Source: Chromatiales bacterium (lineage in GTDB: Bacteria; Pseudomonadota; Gammaproteobacteria; SZUA-152). From it: a stretch of DNA of 6,779 nt. The notes beneath the pieces were generated by a model. That model was not told where the DNA came from. It did no database searches and saw only the letters and a program-made list of their open reading frames with translations. Shown here piece by piece: positions 1 to 4,811 of this stretch (its first letter is position 1; every line of letters starts with the position of its first letter). The translations under genes were made by a program, and so were the position numbers. Where the stretch lies: NCBI GenBank assembly GCA_026999335.1, contig JALTPW010000991.1, positions 1 through 6,779 of the forward strand. The letters run 5' to 3'.

Positions 1-1577
1 TGGCCACCCGTGCCGGACTGGAGATCCTCGCCCAGGGCGGCAACGCCTTCGACGCCGCGGTAGCGGTAACCGCCATGCTGGCGGTGGTGGAGCCCACCGG
101 CTCGGGACTCGGCGGCGGTGGTTTTTGGCTGTTGCACCGCGCACAAGACGGCTTCGAGACCCTGCTCGATGGCCGCGAGACAGCCCCGCAAGCAGCCCAC
201 CGAGACATGTATCTCGGCACCGATGGCGAAGTGGTCAAAGGTCTGTCCATCGACGGCCCGCTGGCGGCGGGCATCCCCGGCATTCCGGCAGGCATGGTGC
301 ATCTGGCCGAACATTACGGTCGCCAGTCGCTGGCGCGCAATCTGGCGCCGGCTATTCGTCAGGCCCGCGAGGGCTTTGCGGTCAGCGAACACTACCGCCG
401 TATGGCGACATTCCGCCTCGCGGCCCTACGCGCCTCACCGGCCGCTGCGATGCTGTTTCTGCAAGATAACGAGGTACCGCCTGTGGGTCATCTGATCCGC
501 CAGCCGGCGCTGGGCGACACCCTTGAGGCCATCGCCCAGCGGGGCCACGAGGGTTTTTACCGCGGCCCGGTGGCAAAAAAGCTGGTCGATGGCGTGCGCA
601 GCGCCGGCGGTATCTGGACACTGCCGGATCTGGCAAGCTACCGTATCATCGAGCGCGAACCGATCCACGCCCGCTACCGCAGCCCGCACGGCGAGATGCA
701 CATCACCTCGGCGGCGCCACCCTCCTCCGGAGGTATCACGCTGGCAACCACATTGAATATCCTCTCCGGTTTCAATCTCGACGCACAAGACAGCGTCACC
801 CGCAAACACCTGATCATCGAAGCCATGCGCCGCGCCTACCGCGACCGGGCAGTCTATCTGGGCGACCCGGATTTCACCCGCATCCCCACCGAACGGCTGC
901 TGCATCCTTATTACGCCGACGGCCTGCGTGCCGCCATCCGCCCCGACCGCGCCCTGCCCAGCGATTATCTGCCCGGCGTGGAAGCCGGCCCCAAGGGGCG
1001 CGACACCACCCATTTCTCCATCCTCGACCGCGCGGGCAACCGTGTGGCCGCCACCCTGACCATCAATTACCCCTTCGGCTCCGGCTTCGTCGCCCCCGGT
1101 ACCGGTGTGTTGCTCAACGATGAAATGGATGATTTTTCCGCCCGCCCCGGCACCCCCAATGTATACGGGCTAGTCGGCGGTGAGGCCAATGCCATCGCCC
1201 CGGGCAAACGCCCACTGTCCAGCATGTCACCCAGTTTTTTACAGACAGAGCGTGGCGTGGCAGTGGTCGGCACCCCCGGCGGCAGCCGCATCATCAGCAT
1301 GCTGCTATTGGCCGCATTGGATTTTGCAACCGGTGGCGATGCCCGCAGTATGGTCGGCCTACCACGCTTTCATCACCAATACCTGCCCGATGTGGTGCAC
1401 TACGAAACGGCAGCCCTCAGCAAAGATGAAGTGGCCGGGCTGGAATTACGCGGCCATACCCTGCGTGAATTCACACAGGGCTGGGGTAATATGCAGGCCG
1501 TGGTCTGGGATAAAAAGCGCGCGCTGGTCAGCGCCGCCGCCGATCCCCGCGTGGAAGGCGTAGCCACCACGCAATAA
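1..1577 (+). CDS. ggt: Gamma-glutamyltransferase / glutathione hydrolase, 5'-truncated by window edge
   Basis: This N-terminal nucleophile hydrolase cleaves and transfers the gamma-glutamyl group of glutathione and related compounds. In Gram-negative bacteria it is normally periplasmic and matures by cutting itself into a large and a small subunit. The reading frame is open from the left edge (first full codon at 3), giving 524 visible residues; the ATG at 75 is internal, because conserved family sequence (ATRAGLEILAQGGNAFDAAVAV) precedes it. About 50-60 N-terminal residues, including any signal peptide, are missing. The substrate-binding Arg of the DGRETAP motif is at 174-176. The autocleavage and nucleophile Thr of DTTHFS is at 1005-1007, and the predicted small subunit is 190 residues, the same as in E. 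coli. The lid-loop region (NVYGLVGGEAN), the Ser-Ser pair of PLSSMSPS (1218-1223) and the Gly-Gly pair of GTPGGSR (1278-1283) are all present, so the enzyme looks intact. No convincing terminator follows it. Confidence 0.96.
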   Translation, partial: ATRAGLEILAQGGNAFDAAVAVTAMLAVVEPTGSGLGGGGFWLLHRAQDGFETLLDGRETAPQAAHRDMYLGTDGEVVKGLSIDGPLAAGIPGIPAGMVHLAEHYGRQSLARNLAPAIRQAREGFAVSEHYRRMATFRLAALRASPAAAMLFLQDNEVPPVGHLIRQPALGDTLEAIAQRGHEGFYRGPVAKKLVDGVRSAGGIWTLPDLASYRIIEREPIHARYRSPHGEMHITSAAPPSSGGITLATTLNILSGFNLDAQDSVTRKHLIIEAMRRAYRDRAVYLGDPDFTRIPTERLLHPYYADGLRAAIRPDRALPSDYLPGVEAGPKGRDTTHFSILDRAGNRVAATLTINYPFGSGFVAPGTGVLLNDEMDDFSARPGTPNVYGLVGGEANAIAPGKRPLSSMSPSFLQTERGVAVVGTPGGSRIISMLLLAALDFATGGDARSMVGLPRFHHQYLPDVVHYETAALSKDEVAGLELRGHTLREFTQGWGNMQAVVWDKKRALVSAAADPRVEGVATTQ

Positions 1578-1743
1578 GAAATATACGGGCGTGGCTGTGT
1601 TTCGGTGAAATCATACGACACTATCACCTGGACACGCTGCAACGGTGACAAAATCGCCCTCATCGTCCAGGTCAACAGAAAACGCCCTACCGGTCGGGGC
1701 TACCGCACCATGTCTTCACCACCCTGCCTGGGACAGCAGATCA

Positions 1744-1772
1744 CAGACAGACACCCCCCCCCATAGTAATAT
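1744..1772 (+). promoter_or_regulatory. Possible sigma-70 promoter for apaG with a C9 run in its spacer
   Basis: A -35-like CAGACA (1744-1749, 4 of 6 consensus bases) and a -10-like TAATAT (1767-1772, 4 of 6) are separated by exactly 17 bases. Nine of those spacer bases are an uninterrupted C run (1754-1762). The position, about 50 bases upstream of the apaG start, is sensible for a promoter. Both boxes are only partial matches, so this is a weak prediction made by eye. Confidence 0.25.
1754..1762. repeat. Poly-C homopolymer tract (nine C)
   Basis: Nine consecutive C residues lie in the non-coding spacer between ggt and apaG. Homopolymer runs of this length can change length by slipped-strand mispairing, and they are also prone to sequencing miscalls. 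The rest of the 1578-1820 spacer shows no gene, RNA or clear terminator. Confidence 0.9.
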
Positions 1773-1809
1773 GGCCCTAAATCAACCAGAAATCCCCTCA
1801 GGCAATACC

Positions 1810-1815
1810 AGGAAA
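1810..1815 (+). promoter_or_regulatory. Ribosome binding site of apaG
   Basis: AGGAAA lies five bases before the ATG at 1821, a normal Shine-Dalgarno spacing. It supports this ATG as the start of apaG. Confidence 0.7.
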
Positions 1816-1820
1816 CCGGC

Positions 1821-2219
1821 ATGAATCAGCCCAATGACGTGCGTGACAGTGAAAACCACATTGAAGTCGAAGTTGCGACGAACTACATCGAAGAGCAGTC
1901 ACAGCCGGAAGACGACCGCTATGTGTTCGCCTACACCATCACCCTGCGCAATACCGGCAAACAGCCGGCGCGGCTGATGACGCGACACTGGATCATCAAC
2001 GACGCCAACGGCAACATCCAGGAAGTACACGGCGAAGGCGTGGTTGGTGAACACCCCTACCTGCGCCCCGGCGAGACATTTCAGTACACCAGTGGCACGG
2101 TACTGGAAACCCCCGTCGGTAGCATGGAAGGCAGCTATCAAATGGTCAGCGACGCGGGGCAACCCTTCGACGCGGAGGTTCCCGCCTTCACCCTGTCACG
2201 CCCCAATGCCCTGCACTGA
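1821..2219 (+). CDS. apaG: ApaG (CorD) family protein
   Basis: The 132-residue product is a small, soluble, single-domain protein of the ApaG family, which has an immunoglobulin/fibronectin-III-like beta fold. It aligns by eye along its whole length with E. coli ApaG (125 residues). Shared stretches include YIEEQSQP near residue 22, RYVFAYTITLRN (33-44), the family signature GEGVVG (GxGxxG, 71-76), the PGETFQYTSG segment (83-92) and ETPVGSMEGSY (96-106). The molecular role is not settled: the E. coli gene is linked to cobalt and magnesium phenotypes, and related domains occur in eukaryotic F-box and polymerase-delta-interacting proteins. The start is supported by AGGAAA five bases upstream. 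It stands alone here, not next to ksgA and apaH as in E. coli. It may have its own promoter, and it ends 8 bases from the convergent Nudix gene. Confidence 0.95.
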   Translation: MNQPNDVRDSENHIEVEVATNYIEEQSQPEDDRYVFAYTITLRNTGKQPARLMTRHWIINDANGNIQEVHGEGVVGEHPYLRPGETFQYTSGTVLETPVGSMEGSYQMVSDAGQPFDAEVPAFTLSRPNALH

Positions 2220-2227
2220 AAGCCGCG

Positions 2228-3175
2228 TCAGGCCTCCCACAGGGCGCGGATCGCGGCGACGCCCTGGCCGCCGTGCGCCCAGGCCGTCTCGATATCATCC
2301 AGCCCCATGCCACCCAGGGCATAGACCGGAAACGGTGCCAGCGCCACCCGCTCGCTGAAACGCGCCCAGCCCAGCGGCTCAATGTCCGGATGGCTGGCTG
2401 TCGCCGCCACCGGCGACAGCAGGGCGAAATCAGCGCCGATGGCGGCAGCCTGTGCCAGCTCATCGGCATCATGACAGGAGGCCGCCACCAGTCCCGCCGC
2501 CAATGGCCGGGCCTTGCACTTGCACAGGGCGCCGCTGCTGAGATGCACGCCATCGGCCCCGGCCGCCATCACCTGTACAACATCGGCATTGAGCAGCAGG
2601 CACGCCCCATGACGATGACACAGGGCCGCCGCCTCGCGCGCCAGTTGCAAGTACTCACTCTCGCCCAGGGACTTGGCGCGCAACTGTACGAGACGGATAC
2701 CAGCCTGTAGACGCCATTCCAGGTGACGCAGAAAATCCGCCGGCGGCGTGTCACCGAGGTCGGGGGTGATCAAGTAGGCATCGGGCAACTGCACGGCGCG
2801 CACGATAGACGCATTGGCGGCGGGAAAGTCGTGCTCGCCGAGTGACGCGGGGGCGACCCATTGCAGCGGCTGGCCCTCGCGGCCATGCGCCTCACCCTCG
2901 AAGCCGTCCACCCGCCACACATCCAGCAGCACCGACTTGTCCGGGTAGTCATGGCGCACACGGATCAGCGGCCGCGCCGCCGTGACGTGAATGCCGACTT
3001 CCTCCGCCAGCTCACGTCGCAGCGCGCTGCGCGCATCCTCGCCCGCCTCCAGCTTACCGCCCGGAAACTCCCACAGACCGCCCTGATGGGCATCGTCGGC
3101 GCGGCGGGTGATCAGCACCCGGCCCTGGCCGTCGAACACCGCTGCCGCGACCACCTGCACTATCGATTCGTTCAT
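2228..3175 (-). CDS. Nudix hydrolase (MutT-like) fused to a thiamine-phosphate-synthase/TenI-like domain
   Basis: The 315-residue protein has two domains. Residues 1-130 are a MutT-type Nudix hydrolase with a perfect Nudix box at 40-62 (G-x5-E-x7-REL-x-EE-x-G-I), preceded by GGLWEFPGG as in enzymes that clean 8-oxo-dGTP from the nucleotide pool. Residues about 133-315 form a TIM-barrel domain of the ThiE/TenI type: YLITP (134-138), VQLRAK (163-168), GADGVHL (206-212) and PVYALGGM (283-290). Two sites that bind magnesium-diphosphate in true ThiE are changed: the usual ND is NA (196-197), and the Asp after GVHLGQ is replaced (GVHLSSGALC). Real thiamine-phosphate synthase activity is therefore doubtful. 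The same fusion lies downstream of secA-argJ in Pseudomonas. The ATG at 3175 is chosen because GGAGG lies seven bases upstream; an extension to a TTG at 3292 would translate a repeat. The second domain's substrate is unknown. Confidence 0.93.
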   Translation of the reverse strand: MNESIVQVVAAAVFDGQGRVLITRRADDAHQGGLWEFPGGKLEAGEDARSALRRELAEEVGIHVTAARPLIRVRHDYPDKSVLLDVWRVDGFEGEAHGREGQPLQWVAPASLGEHDFPAANASIVRAVQLPDAYLITPDLGDTPPADFLRHLEWRLQAGIRLVQLRAKSLGESEYLQLAREAAALCHRHGACLLLNADVVQVMAAGADGVHLSSGALCKCKARPLAAGLVAASCHDADELAQAAAIGADFALLSPVAATASHPDIEPLGWARFSERVALAPFPVYALGGMGLDDIETAWAHGGQGVAAIRALWEA

Positions 3176-3182
3176 GCCTTTG

Positions 3183-3187
3183 CCTCC
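3183..3187 (-). promoter_or_regulatory. Ribosome binding site fixing the start of the Nudix gene
   Basis: Read on the minus strand, GGAGG stands seven bases before the ATG at 3175, an optimal Shine-Dalgarno match and spacing. It decides the start against the longer frame that opens with a TTG at 3292. Confidence 0.85.
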
Positions 3188-3190
3188 AAC

Positions 3191-3208
3191 CTGAACCCGA
3201 GGGTTCAG
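3191..3208 (-). repeat. Short perfect hairpin just upstream of the Nudix ribosome binding site
   Basis: CTGAACCC (3191-3198) and GGGTTCAG (3201-3208) are exact reverse complements separated by two bases. In RNA this would form a 7-base-pair stem with a four-base loop. Its base lies three bases from the Shine-Dalgarno sequence. No U-tract follows on the minus strand, so it is not an intrinsic terminator; it could affect translation or mRNA stability, which is inference. Confidence 0.6.
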
Positions 3209-3246
3209 ATCCAACACACTCAGCTCCATGCCTGCATTCATCCGTC

Positions 3247-3274
3247 GGTTGGGGTTCGCAAGCTCACCCCAACC
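3247..3274 (-). repeat. REP-like palindrome in the argJ-Nudix spacer
   Basis: GGTTGGGGT (3247-3255) and ACCCCAACC (3266-3274) form an exact 9-base-pair inverted repeat around a 10-base loop. Read on the minus strand it begins GTAGGTTGGGGTGAGC. This resembles short intergenic palindromes of the GTAGGTTGGG type that I have seen scattered in proteobacterial genomes, but copy number in this genome cannot be judged from one window. It fills most of the 113-base gap between argJ and the Nudix gene. There is no U-tract after it, so a terminator role is unlikely. Confidence 0.7.
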
Positions 3275-3288
3275 TACCCCCTCCAGCC

Positions 3289-4506
3289 TCAAGTCCTGTA
3301 TTCCGCATTGATGCGCACATAGTCATAAGACAGATCACAGCTCCACACCTGCTCACAGGCCTCACCCCGCCCCAACACCACGCAGATATTGATCTCGTCA
3401 CGATCCATCACCGCCTGCCCGGCCTCCTCGGTGTATTCGGACGCCCGACCGCCGTCACGGACGATGCACACATCGTCGAGAAACAGCTGCACGGCATTGA
3501 TATCCAGGTTTTTTAGACCGGCGCGACCAACCACGGCAAGGATGCGTCCCCAGTTGGGATCCGCCGCGAAAAAGGCCGTCTTCACCAGTGGCGAATGGGC
3601 GATGGCGTAGGCCACCAGCAGACATTCCTCACTATTGAGACCGCCCTGCACGTCGATGGTCATCAGCTTGGTGGCGCCTTCGCCATCGCGCACCATGGCC
3701 TGCGCCAGTGATTCGCACACCTCGCTCACCGCCGTACACAGCGCCTCGAAGGCCGAACCATCAGCCTGCCCGATACGCAACGCCGACCGGCCGGTGGCCA
3801 TCAGCAGGCAGGAATCATTGGTGGAGGTATCGCCATCCACCGTGATGCGGTTGAAGGAGCGTGCCACGGCCTGCTCGAGACAGGCCTGCAATACCGGCTG
3901 CGCGACCTGTGCATCGGTGGCGATATAGGCCAGCAGGGTGGCCATATCGGGGCGGATCATGCCGGAGCCCTTGGCGATACCGGTGACGGTCACCAGTACA
4001 CCATCGATGCTCACCTGCATCGAGACACCCTTGGGCACGGTGTCAGTGGTCAGAATACCGTGCGCCGCATCGGCCCAGCCGTCATCGCCGAGGGCCGCCA
4101 GCAGGGCGGGCACGGCGGTGGTGATTTTCTCCACCGGCAGAGGCTCGCCAATGACACCGGTGGAAAAAGGCAATACAGCCGCCGTCGCACAACCCGCCGC
4201 CTGCGCCACTGCCTCACAACAGGCCAGACCGTCACGCACGCCCTGCTCACCGGTACCGGCATTGGCATTGCCGGTGTTGGTGAGCAGATAACGTGGCGCG
4301 CTCTGCGACAGATGCGCACGGCAGATATGCACCGGCGCAGCGCAGAAGGCATTGCGGGTAAACACCGCCGCCACCTGCGTGCCTTCGTCCAGCGCCATCA
4401 GCACCACATCACGACGCCCCTCCTGCTTGATACCGGCACAGGTGGCCGCCAGACGCAGTCCGGGCACCGCATGCATAACGGGAAGTGGTTGCTTACTGAC
4501 GCTCAT
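3289..4506 (-). CDS. argJ: Glutamate N-acetyltransferase / ornithine acetyltransferase (ArgJ)
   Basis: The 405-residue enzyme transfers the acetyl group of N-acetylornithine to glutamate, closing the acetyl cycle of arginine biosynthesis in the cytoplasm. Some family members also use acetyl-CoA to make N-acetylglutamate. Length and sequence fit the family throughout: LTNTGNANAGTG (75-86), the oxyanion-hole region FSTGVIGEPLP (114-124), TTDTVPK (153-159), DPNWGR, and the usual C-terminus YVRINAEYRT. The self-cleavage and nucleophile residue is Thr190 (codon 3937-3939) in MATLLAYIATDA; many homologues have ATML, a mild difference. The precursor should split into alpha and beta chains before Thr190. 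The ATG at 4506 is chosen because GAGGG lies four bases upstream and the family N-terminus starts here; an extension to 4590 adds non-family sequence. A terminator lies between it and secA, so transcription probably starts in the spacer. Confidence 0.97.
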   Translation of the reverse strand: MSVSKQPLPVMHAVPGLRLAATCAGIKQEGRRDVVLMALDEGTQVAAVFTRNAFCAAPVHICRAHLSQSAPRYLLTNTGNANAGTGEQGVRDGLACCEAVAQAAGCATAAVLPFSTGVIGEPLPVEKITTAVPALLAALGDDGWADAAHGILTTDTVPKGVSMQVSIDGVLVTVTGIAKGSGMIRPDMATLLAYIATDAQVAQPVLQACLEQAVARSFNRITVDGDTSTNDSCLLMATGRSALRIGQADGSAFEALCTAVSEVCESLAQAMVRDGEGATKLMTIDVQGGLNSEECLLVAYAIAHSPLVKTAFFAADPNWGRILAVVGRAGLKNLDINAVQLFLDDVCIVRDGGRASEYTEEAGQAVMDRDEINICVVLGRGEACEQVWSCDLSYDYVRINAEYRT

Positions 4507-4510
4507 GACG

Positions 4511-4515
4511 CCCTC
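4511..4515 (-). promoter_or_regulatory. Ribosome binding site fixing the start of argJ
   Basis: On the minus strand GAGGG lies four bases before the ATG at 4506. It supports the 405-residue ArgJ over a longer frame starting at 4590. Confidence 0.75.
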
Positions 4516-4555
4516 AACTCTGGCAATAAAAATGGGTACAAAAAACAGTCTACGG

Positions 4556-4585
4556 ATGTTAGCGGCAATCCTACCCACGGCACAA
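4556..4585 (-). promoter_or_regulatory. Weak candidate promoter for argJ
   Basis: Read on the minus strand, TTGTGC (4585-4580, 3 of 6 consensus bases) and TAACAT (4561-4556, 4 of 6) are separated by 18 bases. A transcript would start near 4549, leaving about 43 bases before the argJ ATG. The matches are poor; the main argument is that the secA terminator makes a promoter somewhere in this spacer likely. I saw no recognisable ArgR operator. Confidence 0.2.
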
Positions 4586-4634
4586 GCCAATCACTCCAAC
4601 AGTTCAACGATCAGGCTAACGCGGAAGAGTCAGC

Positions 4635-4719
4635 CTGGTAGGGTGGGCAGGCTTTCCATGCCCACGAGAAATGTGAATCAACCGCGTGAGCACACAAAAC
4701 GAGCCCATCACCCTACCAG
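4635..4719. repeat. 85-base element with terminal inverted repeats in the secA-argJ spacer
   Basis: CTGGTAGGGT (4635-4644) is matched by its exact reverse complement ACCCTACCAG (4710-4719). The match continues inward as GGGC (4645-4648) against GCCC (4703-4706) after a three-base insertion. Inside, GTGGGCA (4643-4649) and TGCCCAC (4659-4665) form a further 7-base-pair hairpin with a nine-base loop. No coding sequence is evident inside. The structure suits a small non-autonomous, MITE-like or REP-like element, or two oppositely oriented copies of a GTAGGGTGGGC repeat. No target-site duplication is obvious at its ends. Confidence 0.65.
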
Positions 4720-4743
4720 CGAGAGTTTTGCAAGAGGCTCACG
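4685..4743. repeat. Interrupted inverted repeat overlapping the 85-base element
   Basis: CGTGAGC (4685-4691) pairs with GCTCACG (4737-4743), and inside it CAAAAC (4695-4700) pairs with GTTTTG (4725-4730), with unpaired bases between the two helices and a 24-base apical loop. It overlaps the right end of the 85-base element, so the two foldings would compete or form a pseudoknot. Its role is unknown. Confidence 0.45.
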
Positions 4744-4751
4744 GGACGCAT

Positions 4752-4784
4752 AAAAAAGCGCGCAAGATGTGTCATCCTGCGCGC
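4752..4784 (-). terminator. Intrinsic (Rho-independent) terminator of secA
   Basis: The arms 4758-4769 and 4773-4784 form a 12-base-pair, GC-rich stem with one G-U pair and a three-base loop. On the minus strand the stem is followed directly by six T residues (4757-4752). The stem's upstream arm begins 27 bases after the secA stop codon. This is a textbook intrinsic terminator and should isolate argJ from most secA transcription. Confidence 0.92.
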
Positions 4785-4811
4785 CCCTTTCACAACTTCG
4801 CTTGGATCAGG

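Noticed and set aside
75..77. ATG at 75 as the start of ggt
   Set aside because: Conserved GGT sequence is in frame before it to the window edge.
435..1013. Long open frame on the minus strand inside ggt (also similar ones opposite secA at 5259-5852 and opposite argJ at 4060-4641)
   Set aside because: These lie opposite highly conserved genes, have low-complexity or unrecognisable products, and are expected shadows in GC-rich DNA.
1626..1672. ACCTGGAC / GTCCAGGT inverted pair after ggt as a terminator
   Set aside because: The eight-base arms are 31 bases apart and no T-tract follows.
3176..3288. TPP riboswitch in front of the Nudix/TPS-like gene
   Set aside because: A CTGAG and a GAACC occur, but the strongly conserved CUGGAUAAUGCCAGCGUAGGGA-type half of the aptamer is absent; the structure is explained by simple palindromes.
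3176..3292. N-terminal extension of the Nudix protein to a TTG at 3292
   Set aside because: The extra 39 residues translate the REP-like palindrome and show no Nudix similarity; the ATG at 3175 has an ideal GGAGG site.
4507..4590. N-terminal extension of ArgJ to 4590
   Set aside because: The added 28 residues do not resemble the family, and the ATG at 4506 has a good ribosome site and gives the normal length.
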